Source: JAGTJU01 sp038257535 (GTDB taxonomy: Bacteria; Myxococcota_A; Polyangia; Fen-1088). From it: a stretch of 38,279 bases of DNA. The DNA lies in the NCBI GenBank assembly GCA_038257535.1, contig JBBSJE010000033.1:1-38279 (forward strand), written 5' to 3'. A program made the position numbers and the translations under genes. A model generated the notes under the pieces. The model did not search any database, was not told the DNA's origin, and worked only from the letters and a program-made list of their open reading frames with translations. This document shows positions 1-7,889 of the stretch, piece after piece (positions within the stretch are counted from its first letter, which is position 1; each line of letters starts with the position of its first letter).

Positions 1-245
1 CCCAAGATGCCCACGTAAAACTCACGCCCTTCGATGTACTCCTCGGCCAACGCCGCATCCCAAACTTCTTCGTGTATCGCCACCACGCGCTTCATAAGTG
101 AGATCGTATCGCGCACCAACGATTGAGCGTCGATGCCAATCGATGCATCCATGCGTGACGGTTTCACGAATAGCGGCAGCCGAAGGTTTCCCCCCGTTTC
201 CAGCGTGGCGGCCGTTGAAAACACCGCAAAGCGCGGAAAGGGAAT
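1..245 (-). pseudogene. D-Ala-D-Ala ligase-like ATP-grasp gene, fragment
   Basis: Reading the minus strand gives an open frame from about 245 to the window edge whose translation contains IPFPRFAVF, then LPLFVKPSRMDASIGID, then ALAEEYIEGREFYVGILG. This matches the central ATP-grasp part of D-alanine-D-alanine ligase-like proteins (lid residues around VKP, the S-I-G-I loop, the EE-IEGRE-YVG strand). The N-terminal third of the family is absent: just before IPFPRF the homology stops and the other strand becomes the tail of an unrelated gene. The frame has no normal start there. I read it as a 5'-truncated gene; whether its 3' part is intact lies outside the window. An alternative is a short expressed ATP-grasp protein from the internal ATG at 95, which would lack much of the ATP-binding domain. 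Confidence 0.6.
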
Positions 246-386
246 GTCGACGAATATCGTCTGATCGTTCACCCCGTGCTGTTGGGTTCCGGGACACCGT
301 TGTTTCTGCCGCAGCCCACGCGGCAGCGCCTCAAGCTGGGTGTGCCCTATCAGGTCAATGGGTATCGGTACTGGGTGATCGCTTGA
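240..386 (+). pseudogene. RibD_C/dihydrofolate reductase-family tail, fragment
   Basis: A plus-strand frame ending in TGA at 384-386 encodes GNVDEYRLIVHPVLLGSGTP followed by LFLPQPTRQRLKLG and a hydrophobic end. This is the conserved C-terminal strand and loop of the RibD_C (dihydrofolate reductase-like) family. The frame is closed by a stop at 216-218 and only about 48 residues remain of a family usually 170-190 long, so the gene has lost its N-terminal three quarters. The break falls at the same place (240-250) as the break in the opposite-strand ATP-grasp fragment, pointing to one rearrangement that joined the two. Confidence 0.6.
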
Positions 387-457
387 TGACAGAGTGCCAG
401 GGGGGAGATCCTGGAAGACCTCAACCACGAAATGCTACAGTTTCGCGGCATACGACC

Positions 458-1417
458 ATGTCCCACAGCCAGACCAACCGCCGCGAGTACGAAAACCGCG
501 TCAACCGGGTGATCGACCACATCCGGACCCACCGGGCTGAGCCGCTTTCGCTTGAGGCGCTTTCGCGGCTCGCCGCATTTTCGCCCTTTCACTTCCATCG
601 CATCTTCAAGTCAATCACAGGCGAGAAACTCAACGAGTTTGTGCAACGGATCCGGCTTGAGTGGGCCGCGTCTGCGCTAACAATGAGGCCGCACGAGGAT
701 GTGCTTGCCATCGCGCTCGACAGCGGATTCCAATCGGCCAGCACCTTCGCGCGCGCGTTTAAGCACCGCTTCGGAATGAGCGCCACACAATGGCGGCAAG
801 GGGGAGGGCAGGCGTGGGCCGACCGGCAAATTGAAGAAAGCAAGATTGGCAAAGCAGAAAGCAAGCCACGCAAAGCCGTGGGCGTTCTGGATCGGCACAA
901 TGCTTCCTCAGGGCAGATGGACTGCCCCCAGGAGGACATCATGAACGTGACGATCAAAACCCTTGCAGCCAAACGTATTGCGTATATGCGCCACACGGGA
1001 CCTTACGGCGCAGCGGGCGACATTGGAGGCCTTTGGCAACGCTTGATGCTGTGGGCGCAAGCGCATGGTCTTTGGACGGAGGACCGAATTTGCTTTGGTA
1101 TTTCACAGGACGACCCACGCTTCGCCGAACCCGAAAAATGTCGCTATGACGCAGGCATCAGCATCCCCGAAGGCTTTGTTCTAGATTCACGAGTAAACGA
1201 AGCGCGGCTGCCCGAGGCGAAATTGGCCGCCGCGCAGTTCGTGGGGCCGGCCTCCGATGTGGGCTTGGCTTGGGAAAGCCTTTACCGCGATTGGCTTCCT
1301 CAAAGCGGCTTTCAACCTGACGATCGGCCCTGTCTGGAAATGTACGGTGCCGACGCTTTCGACCCCAAAACCGGGATCTTCCGCTGCGACCTCTGCGTAC
1401 CGATTAAGCCGCTTTGA
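458..1417 (+). CDS. AraC-family regulator with GyrI-like effector domain
   Basis: A 319-residue regulator. Residues about 10-115 form the double helix-turn-helix of the AraC family (LEALSRLAAFSPFHFHRIF, then a second helix pair ending FARAFKHRFGMSATQWR). A linker follows, then a GyrI-like/SOUL-fold ligand-binding domain from about 162 to the end (VTIKTLAAKRIAYMRHTGPY; end CDLCVPIKPL). This is the Rob/SoxS-like layout with the DNA-binding domain first and the small-molecule domain second, typical of drug- or stress-responsive regulators. The open frame extends upstream to 98, but that part runs through the rearranged RibD_C and ATP-grasp fragments and resembles neither, so I start at the ATG at 458, four residues before the HTH-like sequence begins. 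The target genes and ligand are unknown. It stands alone, 63 bp before a lipoprotein gene. Confidence 0.88.
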   Translation: MSHSQTNRREYENRVNRVIDHIRTHRAEPLSLEALSRLAAFSPFHFHRIFKSITGEKLNEFVQRIRLEWAASALTMRPHEDVLAIALDSGFQSASTFARAFKHRFGMSATQWRQGGGQAWADRQIEESKIGKAESKPRKAVGVLDRHNASSGQMDCPQEDIMNVTIKTLAAKRIAYMRHTGPYGAAGDIGGLWQRLMLWAQAHGLWTEDRICFGISQDDPRFAEPEKCRYDAGISIPEGFVLDSRVNEARLPEAKLAAAQFVGPASDVGLAWESLYRDWLPQSGFQPDDRPCLEMYGADAFDPKTGIFRCDLCVPIKPL

Positions 1418-1480
1418 ACAGCTTGCGCCCTGCTTGGCACCGTAAGGCCGGCTGCGTTTGCCAGGTGCAGCGAACGTCCC

Positions 1481-2215
1481 TTGCCAGATGGCTTCACATT
1501 TGCGAACCTGAATAAGGTTTTGTCCCCTTTGCCTTCGATACAGCGCCCTTCCCACGCCGGTTGCCTTGCGCTGGTTTTGGCGCTTATCACCTCGCTCGCC
1601 AGCTGCTCGCTTTTGGTGCCCCTCGACGGCATCTTTTGTGAAGACACCAATCCCTGCGCACCGCCAGATGGCGGCACCAAAGATGGCCCCACGGCAGATG
1701 GCAGCGCCAAAGATGGGCCACCGCTCTCGGATGCCGCGACCGACGACGCCCTTTTTCACGTTACGTACTCCACCACCGAGCTTGATGCCGTTACCAGGCG
1801 CATTCGGCTGGAGGTGCAAATCGTAAATCGCAGCGGCGAGGACATTGCGTTGTCGCGTATGCAGCTGCGCTATCACTTCACCGTTGATGGTCAGGAACCT
1901 TCGTTTCTATGCAACACCGTGAGTGACGAGCCCCCATCGTCTTGCGCGAACTTGATTCACGTGATCGAGCGACAAGCGCAGCCAACAGCCACGGCCGACC
2001 ACTATCTCGCCCTGAACTTTAAGGCTGAAGCTGGGGTACTCAAGGGGTTCGGCCGAAGCAGTGGTTTGATGAAGTTGGCGATACTCTCCACCACCGGTGA
2101 CTTCACACAAAGCAATGACCACTCATTCGGTGGCGTTGCCGGCACGCCCTATATCTGGCCGAAAATCACGCTTTACCTGGACGGCAAGCTGATTTTTGGT
2201 GAAGAACCGCTTTAA
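1481..2215 (+). CDS. Lipoprotein with CBM3-like carbohydrate-binding module
   Basis: A 244-residue protein. A hydrophobic stretch ending LASC (about residues 38-41) is a lipobox, so it is probably an exported lipoprotein. An Asp/Gly-rich linker with two imperfect copies of a DGG/S-T/A-KDG unit follows. Residues about 92-244 look like a family 3 carbohydrate-binding module: VTYSTTELDAVTRRIRLEVQ, then IVNRSGEDIALS, MQLRYHFTVDG, the FTQSNDHSF motif and an end like ITLYLDGKLIFGEEPL. CBM3 modules bind cellulose or related glycans. No catalytic domain is attached, so the protein may anchor or display the cell on a polysaccharide. The annotated ATG gives a long n-region of about 25 residues, and a later alternative start (TTG near 1523) is possible. 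Its stop overlaps the stop of the convergent PEGA gene in a TTAA. Confidence 0.75.
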   Translation: MPDGFTFANLNKVLSPLPSIQRPSHAGCLALVLALITSLASCSLLVPLDGIFCEDTNPCAPPDGGTKDGPTADGSAKDGPPLSDAATDDALFHVTYSTTELDAVTRRIRLEVQIVNRSGEDIALSRMQLRYHFTVDGQEPSFLCNTVSDEPPSSCANLIHVIERQAQPTATADHYLALNFKAEAGVLKGFGRSSGLMKLAILSTTGDFTQSNDHSFGGVAGTPYIWPKITLYLDGKLIFGEEPL

Positions 2216-3114
2216 AACGTGCCCGTGAGACCCAACCAGGCGCTTCGGCTTGTTGCGGAGGCTTGAAGGCGCGGCAACGCGCTGGCAACATCGGGCTTGC
2301 TTTCGCCCCACCACAACCACGCGGCCGCGCCACCGCTCACGGCCGCCACAAGCAAAGAAAGATCGGCCACCAGAAACTTGGTTTCGATCGACTCGCGGCC
2401 TTCCACGTCGCAAAACCCACCGCAGTCGCGCTCAAGCTCATTGCGACGGCTCAAACCGCTTAGACCAAAGTACCCCCAGCTCACGGTGGCCGCCGTGGCC
2501 ACAACGGCAAGTGCCAACGCAGTCTTTTGCCGCGATGACATCTGTGGATCGGACTTCCCTGAAGCGCCTACGGTCGCTGACGGCTCAGTCCGACGCTCGG
2601 GTGCCGCCAATCGCACAGCGACCACCTGATTCTTTCGCCCCTCAACCGCGACAAAGCTTTGCCGAATCGTCTGCCCGCTGGCTTCAACGCGTAATTTGTG
2701 AACCCCCGGATCCAATGTGATCGCGCGCCCTCGCAAAGCCGAGTCAAGCAATTGCTCGTCAACGAAGACTTCTGCGTTCGGCACCTCTCGATCGTCCGCT
2801 GTGCGCACGTCCACCACCACGGTGGGCAGTGCCTCACGCAACTCGTCCATCCACTGCGAACAATCAACCTGCAGCAGCTTTGCGCATGAAGACTGGGCAC
2901 AGGCAATGGCCTCACTCAGTGCCTGTTGCAGCATTCCCGCTTTACGGGCCCGTTGGGTTTGTTCGTACGCTGCTGCGCATCGATCCTGGGAGGGGGTAAG
3001 ATCTGCCGCGTGCGCCATCAGCGAGAACGGTAGCGAAACGAGCCACGCGCAGATCAGAGTTTCAAAGGCAAGCCGCCGCTTACAGGCAGTGCCGCTTCGG
3101 AATGCGCACGCCAC
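2212..3114 (-). CDS. PEGA-domain protein, exported and membrane-linked
   Basis: About 300 residues if started at the GTG at 3114, which overlaps the end of the upstream kinase gene by 35 bp and gives a good signal peptide (basic KRR, then a hydrophobic run ending AHA). The open frame continues upstream to 3345, but that part is only the kinase gene out of frame. Mature N-terminal residues have a repeat-like Ala/Gln-rich helical region with conserved Cys. A PEGA-like beta domain follows (VVVDVRTADDREVPNAEVFV, then DPGVHKLRVEASG). Two hydrophobic segments lie near the C-terminal end (LALAVVATAATVSWGYFGL; LVADLSLLVAAVSGGAAAWL). Such proteins commonly follow kinases in Myxococcota and probably act in the envelope as a partner or sensor. 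The exact role is unknown. Start uncertain. Confidence 0.75.
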   Translation of the reverse strand: MACAFRSGTACKRRLAFETLICAWLVSLPFSLMAHAADLTPSQDRCAAAYEQTQRARKAGMLQQALSEAIACAQSSCAKLLQVDCSQWMDELREALPTVVVDVRTADDREVPNAEVFVDEQLLDSALRGRAITLDPGVHKLRVEASGQTIRQSFVAVEGRKNQVVAVRLAAPERRTEPSATVGASGKSDPQMSSRQKTALALAVVATAATVSWGYFGLSGLSRRNELERDCGGFCDVEGRESIETKFLVADLSLLVAAVSGGAAAWLWWGESKPDVASALPRLQASATSRSAWLGLTGTF

Positions 3115-4552
3115 TTTCGTCAATGGTGAAAGGAATTTTGCAATCGTCGCGCGAAGCCTTGCTTGACGGTTCTGGATTCGGTGCCGGGGCTTTCCGCTGG
3201 ACAGGCCGCTTGGGGGGTGGCCCAGGTTTACGAGGGGGTGGCTTAACGGCACGCGGCTCGATCTTAGCATCGATGCCCGGATCCACGACATGGGCCGCCG
3301 CGTCTGCGGCCAGCTTTGGTGCGACGATGGTCGATGGGCGCACACTTTCTAACGGTGCGTTGGTCCGGGTGGGCAAAAGCCACACCAAGGCGCCTGCGAG
3401 GAAAAGCAACACAGCCGAACCCCACAACCAAATCCCCCGCGCGGCGGGCCTGCTTTCAGCCGGCGGCGGTGGTACGGGCGATGGCAAGTCGCCTTTGCGC
3501 GTGGGCGCCTCGGCAAACGTGGACGATGCCCACGCCTGCGCCACCGCCAACACACCATCTGCGGAGGAGGCCGCGTCGTTTGACGAGCGTGCCTCTCGCT
3601 CAAATTCCGCAACCAGACGCGCCTGCGCCTGCAACGTGTCGCCAACGTGTGCGCGCATCCACTCGGCCACTTGCTCAGGCGAGGCCAGGCGCACCGCGGT
3701 TTCCAAAGCGGCTGTCACGGCGGCGGCGCTGGCGGGACGATCCGGAACGTGGCGTGCCAAAGCCTGCATCACCACGTTATCCAACGCGGCGGGAATCTCC
3801 GAGCGCACCATGCTGGGGGGAATGACTTCGCTCTCCAGCACGCGGCGAAACGTGGCCACGTCGTCACCGGCCGAAAACAATCGCTTGCTCGTCAAGGCTT
3901 CCCACAGCACAACACCAGCGGCGAATAGATCGGTGCGATGATCCACCTCTTGGCCCCCCAACTGCTCGGGCGCCATATACGCAAGCTTGCCCTTTAGCTG
4001 CCCTTCGCGGGTGGATTGCAATCTTCCGATCGACCTTGCGATGCCGAAGTCGACCAACCGGCTGGTGCCATCTTCGCCCACCAGCACATTCTGGGGAGAG
4101 ATGTCCCGATGCACGATGTTCAAAGGTTGACCCTGATCGTCGGTTGCCGTGTGAGCCGCTTGCAAGCCGCGAAGCATGTCGTAAACGATGCGCACAGCCA
4201 CAGCGATCGGAAGCGCATGGCCTTGCTGGTGCGCAGCGGACATCAGCGTGGCCAACGACACGCCCGCCACGTAGTCCATCACCAAGATGGCTTCATCACC
4301 TTCCGTTATGAAATCAAGCACCGGCACCACGTAAGGGCTGCTGATTCGAGCCGCCACGCGGGCCTCATCAAAAAACATGGAAAGGAATTCTGCGTCGCGC
4401 GCGTACTGCGTGTGCAAACGCTTGATCGCAACGCGACGGGAAAACCTTTGCGAGCCAGTCAGTTGCCCCAGAAAAACGCGCGCCATCCCGCCAGACGCAA
4501 TCTCGCCCAGCAGCGTGTAGCGACCGATGGTGCGTGGCGTGTGCGCCGTCAT
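3080..4552 (-). CDS. Transmembrane Ser/Thr protein kinase
   Basis: A 490-residue eukaryotic-like kinase. The Gly-rich loop is GEIASGGMARVFLG (16-29), the ATP-binding Lys is in VAIKRL (Lys44), the catalytic loop is HRDISPQN (148-155) instead of the usual HRDLKPEN, the metal-binding DFG is at 168-170 and APEQ at 194-197. The activation segment contains several Ser/Thr. After the kinase domain (about 10-290) come a helical region, a Pro-rich linker, one transmembrane helix (373-393) and a periplasmic tail. The tail ends with a short Cys-x(n)-Cys motif (DCKIPFTIDESGVRIPKRHC) common at the end of myxobacterial kinases. The start ATG at 4552 overlaps the stop of the upstream sigma54 activator gene (ATGA), so the two are translationally coupled. 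Likely substrates are its operon partner's FHA-recognised proteins; that is inference. Confidence 0.93.
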   Translation of the reverse strand: MTAHTPRTIGRYTLLGEIASGGMARVFLGQLTGSQRFSRRVAIKRLHTQYARDAEFLSMFFDEARVAARISSPYVVPVLDFITEGDEAILVMDYVAGVSLATLMSAAHQQGHALPIAVAVRIVYDMLRGLQAAHTATDDQGQPLNIVHRDISPQNVLVGEDGTSRLVDFGIARSIGRLQSTREGQLKGKLAYMAPEQLGGQEVDHRTDLFAAGVVLWEALTSKRLFSAGDDVATFRRVLESEVIPPSMVRSEIPAALDNVVMQALARHVPDRPASAAAVTAALETAVRLASPEQVAEWMRAHVGDTLQAQARLVAEFEREARSSNDAASSADGVLAVAQAWASSTFAEAPTRKGDLPSPVPPPPAESRPAARGIWLWGSAVLLFLAGALVWLLPTRTNAPLESVRPSTIVAPKLAADAAAHVVDPGIDAKIEPRAVKPPPRKPGPPPKRPVQRKAPAPNPEPSSKASRDDCKIPFTIDESGVRIPKRHCL

Positions 4553-5973
4553 TCTGTGTCGGCCGTGCCCTTGCGGGGTCGTGGCAAACTGTAAGCGTCC
4601 AGCTTGTGAAGCAAAGCGCGCCTGGACATGCCGAGCCGCGCCGCCGCTTTGGTTTGGTTGCCCGCGCAATGAGCTATGGCCTCTACAATTCGGTCGCGTT
4701 CAAGCCGCGACAGCTCGTCCTTCAAACCGGTCGCTGCGGAAGTGGGGCCCGACCCAAGTTGCTGCGCAGCCGCCGCATGTGGTGAGTGAAGACCCAGAGG
4801 CGGCAAAGGTGCATTTCCAGCGAGGTCGGCGGCGTCCATGAATTGCTCACGCCCCAACACACGACCCTCGGCCAACAACGCCGCTCGTTCCACCGTGGCC
4901 TTCAACTCGCGCACGTTGCCCGGCCACGCCTGAGAACGTAACCATGCAACTCCATCTTGCGAAAGCGCCAGCGGGCCTCGATTGTTCTTCGCAGACCAAG
5001 CTTGCACAAACGACGAAGCCAACTGAGCGATCTCGTCCTGCCTTTCGCGCAGCGGAGGAATCGTGAGCGTCACGCCATTAAGCCTGTAAAACAGATCCGG
5101 CCGGAACCGGTCCCGACTGATCAAATTGTTGATCGGCTCATGCGAGGCGGCGATGAAGCGAACATCAATGGTTTTGGGCGACACGCTGCCCATGCGGATG
5201 ACTTCAAGATTTCCCACCGCGCGCAACAGCTTGGCTTGCATGCCGGCCGACAACTCCGCCACCTCGTCCAGCAACAGCGTGCCCCCGGAAGCCGCTTCGA
5301 TGAGACCTGGTTTCGCCGAGGCCGCGCCTGTGAAAGCGCCCTTGTCGTGCCCGAACAATTCCGATTCCACCATGCTCTCGGCGAACGCGGCGCAATTCAC
5401 TTTCAAAAACGGGCCTGTGCGGCGAGGCGACTTGTCGTGAATCTCCCGTGCCAGCACTTCTTTGCCCACGCCGGTTTCTCCCTGCAGAATCACATTCAAG
5501 TCGCTGGTGGCCACGATGTGGGCCAACTTGACGGTCCGGGCCATGGCGCCCGCGGCCGTAGGTGCAGCGGCATCTGCGCCTAACAAAGTAGGCGTGGTCG
5601 CCAAAGCAGCAGCGCCTGAAGGCCCCTGCACCATCAAGATGGCGTCTCCAAGCTCAACGAGTGCGCCGGGCACCAAGGGCACCAGGGTGTGCGCTTGCAC
5701 CTTCACCCCCGCAACCCATGTGCCGTTGGAGCTGCCCAGATCCTCTAGCCGCACACCCTTTTCACTTACATGAATGCGAACGTGCGCGCGTGACACGGAG
5801 GCATCGACGATGCGCAGCGCACACTCAGCCCCCCGACCCGCGGTCACCACCCCGATTGCCGGCAAAGCCACCCGGTTGCTGCCCTGAGGCCAGATGGCCA
5901 ACAGCTGGGCTTCGCCTCCCCCGCTGGGGCTTGTCTGCACGCGGGAACGCGTTTTGTCGGCCAGGTTTGACAT
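4549..5973 (-). CDS. FHA-domain sigma54-dependent transcriptional activator
   Basis: A 474-residue enhancer-binding protein. Residues about 40-115 are an FHA domain (RIVDASVSRAHVRI, then LEDLGSSNGTWV), which binds phosphothreonine. The AAA+ sigma54-activation domain follows: Walker A GETGVGKE (165-172), the sigma54-contacting loop GAFTGA (212-217), Walker B LLLDE (233-237) and the arginine-finger region with FRPDLFYRLN. A Fis-type helix-turn-helix ends the protein (QTKAAARLGMSRRALLHKL). It therefore activates RpoN promoters and is probably switched by Ser/Thr phosphorylation instead of a two-component receiver. The kinase gene directly downstream overlaps it by 4 bp. I use the ATG at 5973; a GTG at 6000 would add nine residues. 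It follows kduI on the same strand with a gap under 50 bp, so it may share the iclR-kduI transcript. Confidence 0.93.
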   Translation of the reverse strand: MSNLADKTRSRVQTSPSGGGEAQLLAIWPQGSNRVALPAIGVVTAGRGAECALRIVDASVSRAHVRIHVSEKGVRLEDLGSSNGTWVAGVKVQAHTLVPLVPGALVELGDAILMVQGPSGAAALATTPTLLGADAAAPTAAGAMARTVKLAHIVATSDLNVILQGETGVGKEVLAREIHDKSPRRTGPFLKVNCAAFAESMVESELFGHDKGAFTGAASAKPGLIEAASGGTLLLDEVAELSAGMQAKLLRAVGNLEVIRMGSVSPKTIDVRFIAASHEPINNLISRDRFRPDLFYRLNGVTLTIPPLRERQDEIAQLASSFVQAWSAKNNRGPLALSQDGVAWLRSQAWPGNVRELKATVERAALLAEGRVLGREQFMDAADLAGNAPLPPLGLHSPHAAAAQQLGSGPTSAATGLKDELSRLERDRIVEAIAHCAGNQTKAAARLGMSRRALLHKLDAYSLPRPRKGTADTE

Positions 5974-6019
5974 AGGTGCGGCGCTAATTCTGCTTACCAC
6001 ACCTCACCATCGGTTGTTT

Positions 6020-6850
6020 CTATCGTAAGTTTTGAATGGGCACCGCGTCCATGTCATCGAAGGTCTGGTTTTCGCCCCCCATTGCCCACACGAAACTATA
6101 GGCGTGGGTAGCCACACCCGAATGCATCGACCAGCTGGGCGACACCACCGCCTGTCGGTTGGCCACCCAAAGATGCCGCGTTTCTTCCGGAGTTCCCATG
6201 ATGTGAAGCAGTCGATGGGATTCTGGCAGATTGAAGTAGGCGTAGGTCTCGCAGCGCCGCTCGTGGGTATGCGGTGGCATGGTGTTCCACACGTTGCCCG
6301 CTTCCAGTTCGGTGAATCCCATCACAAGCTGGCAGCTGCGAATGCCCTCAGGGTGAATGAATTGGTGAATGCGCCGCTTGTTGGCTTCCTGTTGGCTGCC
6401 CAAAGATAAGATGCGCGCTTCCTCCGGCGCCGCCGCGCGGTTGGGGTAAGTGGCGTGCGCCGCAAAACTCACAAGAAAGAATGCGGCGGGCTGCGCGGGC
6501 TCTGCGCTTTCGAAGACAACGTTTTCGCTGCCGCGCCCAAGGTAAACGCACCCTTTGTGAGGCACCGCAAACGATTCGGACGACGTTCGCACGTGGCCTG
6601 GGCCGCCCATGTTGATGAGGCCCACTTCGCGCCCGTCGCAAAACGACTTTGCCCGAAATTCTTTTGGCACCAGCAGCGGCAACGCTTCCACCGTGGGCAT
6701 AGCCACGCCCACCACCTGGCGATCCACATCAACCATTCGCAATGTGACTTTTCCCGGTACGAACAGATCGTCCATGAGAAAGGCTTGGCGCAACTCCTGG
6801 CTGCTAAGTGATCGGTAACGAACGTTGTCGGGTAGGTACTGTATTTTCAT
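6020..6850 (-). CDS. kduI: 5-dehydro-4-deoxy-D-glucuronate isomerase
   Basis: A 276-residue cupin-fold isomerase of the usual KduI length. It interconverts 5-keto-4-deoxyuronate (from unsaturated uronates of pectin and related polysaccharides) and 2,5-diketo-3-deoxygluconate in the cytoplasm. Seen in the sequence: the start MKIQYLPDNVRYRSLSSQEL, the zinc-binding stretch PPHTHERRCETYAYFNL, and the conserved end with SPSWSMHSGVATHAYSFVWA and QTFDDMDAV. The ATG at 6850 overlaps the iclR stop (ATGA), which fixes the start; the longer open frame to 7087 is iclR read out of frame. It supplies the isomerase step missing from the eda-kduD-kdgF block transcribed away from it. Confidence 0.96.
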   Translation of the reverse strand: MKIQYLPDNVRYRSLSSQELRQAFLMDDLFVPGKVTLRMVDVDRQVVGVAMPTVEALPLLVPKEFRAKSFCDGREVGLINMGGPGHVRTSSESFAVPHKGCVYLGRGSENVVFESAEPAQPAAFFLVSFAAHATYPNRAAAPEEARILSLGSQQEANKRRIHQFIHPEGIRSCQLVMGFTELEAGNVWNTMPPHTHERRCETYAYFNLPESHRLLHIMGTPEETRHLWVANRQAVVSPSWSMHSGVATHAYSFVWAMGGENQTFDDMDAVPIQNLR

Positions 6851-7632
6851 CTGTTGATTCCTATTGCGGCTTTTGCGGCCCGGAAGCCCAAGCGGTGTGA
6901 AAGATCCATGGCCGCCGACATCACGTGCCCGGCCATCTCGGCAACCTTGCGTTTGGGAAACGAAACCACTGAAGCCGTGATGCCCAAAGCGCCGGCCAGG
7001 CTTCCGCTGGCGTCCCACACGGGTGCCGCCAAACAGCGCACGCCCAAGTGGTATTCTTCGTTGTCCACCGCATAGCCTTGGCGGCAAACGCGGTTCACCT
7101 CGGCAAGCAACGCTTCAGCGGTGGTGATCGTGCTAGGCGTGCGGCCGCGAAGATCGAGCGCTTTGACAAAGCTTTCGGCAGACGAAGTTAAACCAAAGCT
7201 CAGCAGCACCTTCCCGGTGGCTGAGGCGTGTATGTCGGCCAGCGTGCCGGCGCGGCTGGTGGCATGCACGGGGTTGGGGCTGTCGCACACTTCCACGATC
7301 AAGGCCTTGTCGCCCGAGAGCAAAGCCAGGTGCGCGGTTTCACCCGTGCTAACAGCCAACTCGCGCAAGGCGGGCACCGCCACCGATCGAAGATGCGCGG
7401 GGCCCATGGCGCCAAGCCCAAGCCGCAGCAGCTCACCGCCAGCGCGAAAGTGTTTGTTCTCGCGCACCAACAGCCCTTCATCGCAGAAGGTGTGGAGTAT
7501 CCGCAGCACCGTGGTTCGCGGCATTTCCATAAGGCGTGCCACCTCCGACGAGTTGAGGGCGCCCCCCGTACGTGAAAACAGCTTCAGAATCTGGCAGGCG
7601 CGCGCAAGATTCGGGATCGTGTATTTGTCCAT
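6847..7632 (-). CDS. IclR-family transcriptional regulator of uronate genes
   Basis: A 261-residue regulator. The N-terminal winged helix (about 10-75) contains ARACQILKLFSRTGGALNSS and MEMPRTTVLRILHTFCDEGL. The C-terminal effector domain has SATGKVLLSF and QGYAVDNEEYHLGVRCLAAPV, characteristic of IclR. The family includes KdgR, the repressor of pectin-degradation genes that responds to 2-keto-3-deoxygluconate. Its position between kduI (4-bp overlap) and the divergent eda-kduD-kdgF genes supports a KdgR-like role; the effector is inferred. I start at the ATG at 7632. The in-frame ATG at 7656 falls at or beside the transcription start predicted from the promoter at 7662-7691, so it would be nearly leaderless. 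Confidence 0.92.
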   Translation of the reverse strand: MDKYTIPNLARACQILKLFSRTGGALNSSEVARLMEMPRTTVLRILHTFCDEGLLVRENKHFRAGGELLRLGLGAMGPAHLRSVAVPALRELAVSTGETAHLALLSGDKALIVEVCDSPNPVHATSRAGTLADIHASATGKVLLSFGLTSSAESFVKALDLRGRTPSTITTAEALLAEVNRVCRQGYAVDNEEYHLGVRCLAAPVWDASGSLAGALGITASVVSFPKRKVAEMAGHVMSAAMDLSHRLGFRAAKAAIGINR

Positions 7633-7661
7633 ATTTGAACAGCCCCGTTCTTCCATGGGCG

Positions 7662-7691
7662 ATTATGTCCTTGCCGATCCGTGCCGGTCAA
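7662..7691 (-). promoter_or_regulatory. Sigma70-type promoter of iclR-kduI
   Basis: On the minus strand TTGACC (7691-7686) and CATAAT (7667-7662) are separated by 18 bp, each one base from consensus. Transcription would begin near 7655, just before the iclR start codon at 7632. Confidence 0.55.
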
Positions 7692-7770
7692 GGTGACTTT
7701 CAGGCCGCGGCGCGCGGCAAGGCGATTTTTCATGGCCGCCGTTCACACCTGGACACAGGGCGCTTTTGTT

Positions 7771-7784
7771 GTTCACCCGTGAAC
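7771..7784. promoter_or_regulatory. Palindromic operator candidate, GTTCACCCGTGAAC
   Basis: A perfect 6-bp inverted repeat with a 2-bp centre in the divergent region between iclR and eda. A related half-site GTTCACAC lies 30 bp away at 7741 and a palindrome TCAATTGA at 7802-7809. The location suggests binding by the adjacent IclR-family regulator. A weak -35/-10 pair (TTGTTG, TACGAC) would enclose the palindrome on the plus strand, which would fit repression of eda-kduD-kdgF. Confidence 0.45.
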
Positions 7785-7889
7785 AGCTACGACCATTTCG
7801 TTCAATTGACCGCGAAAAACTACGGGGCAAACCGGCCGCTTCCGAGAAAAGCCGGGCCTCTTCAATGCGCCTCGATCCATGCTGCCCGC

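Noticed and set aside
22..297. 91-codon minus-strand frame starting at 297
   Set aside because: The ATP-grasp homology on this strand is in a neighbouring frame; this frame gives an Arg-rich sequence with no family features.
98..457. N-terminal extension of the AraC reading frame by 120 codons
   Set aside because: It runs through the RibD_C tail and the ATP-grasp fragment in other frames, has no recognisable domain, and the HTH needs only residues after 458.
7572..7889. N-terminal extension of Eda
   Set aside because: The frame crosses the iclR coding sequence and the divergent control region; aldolase homology begins after 7890.
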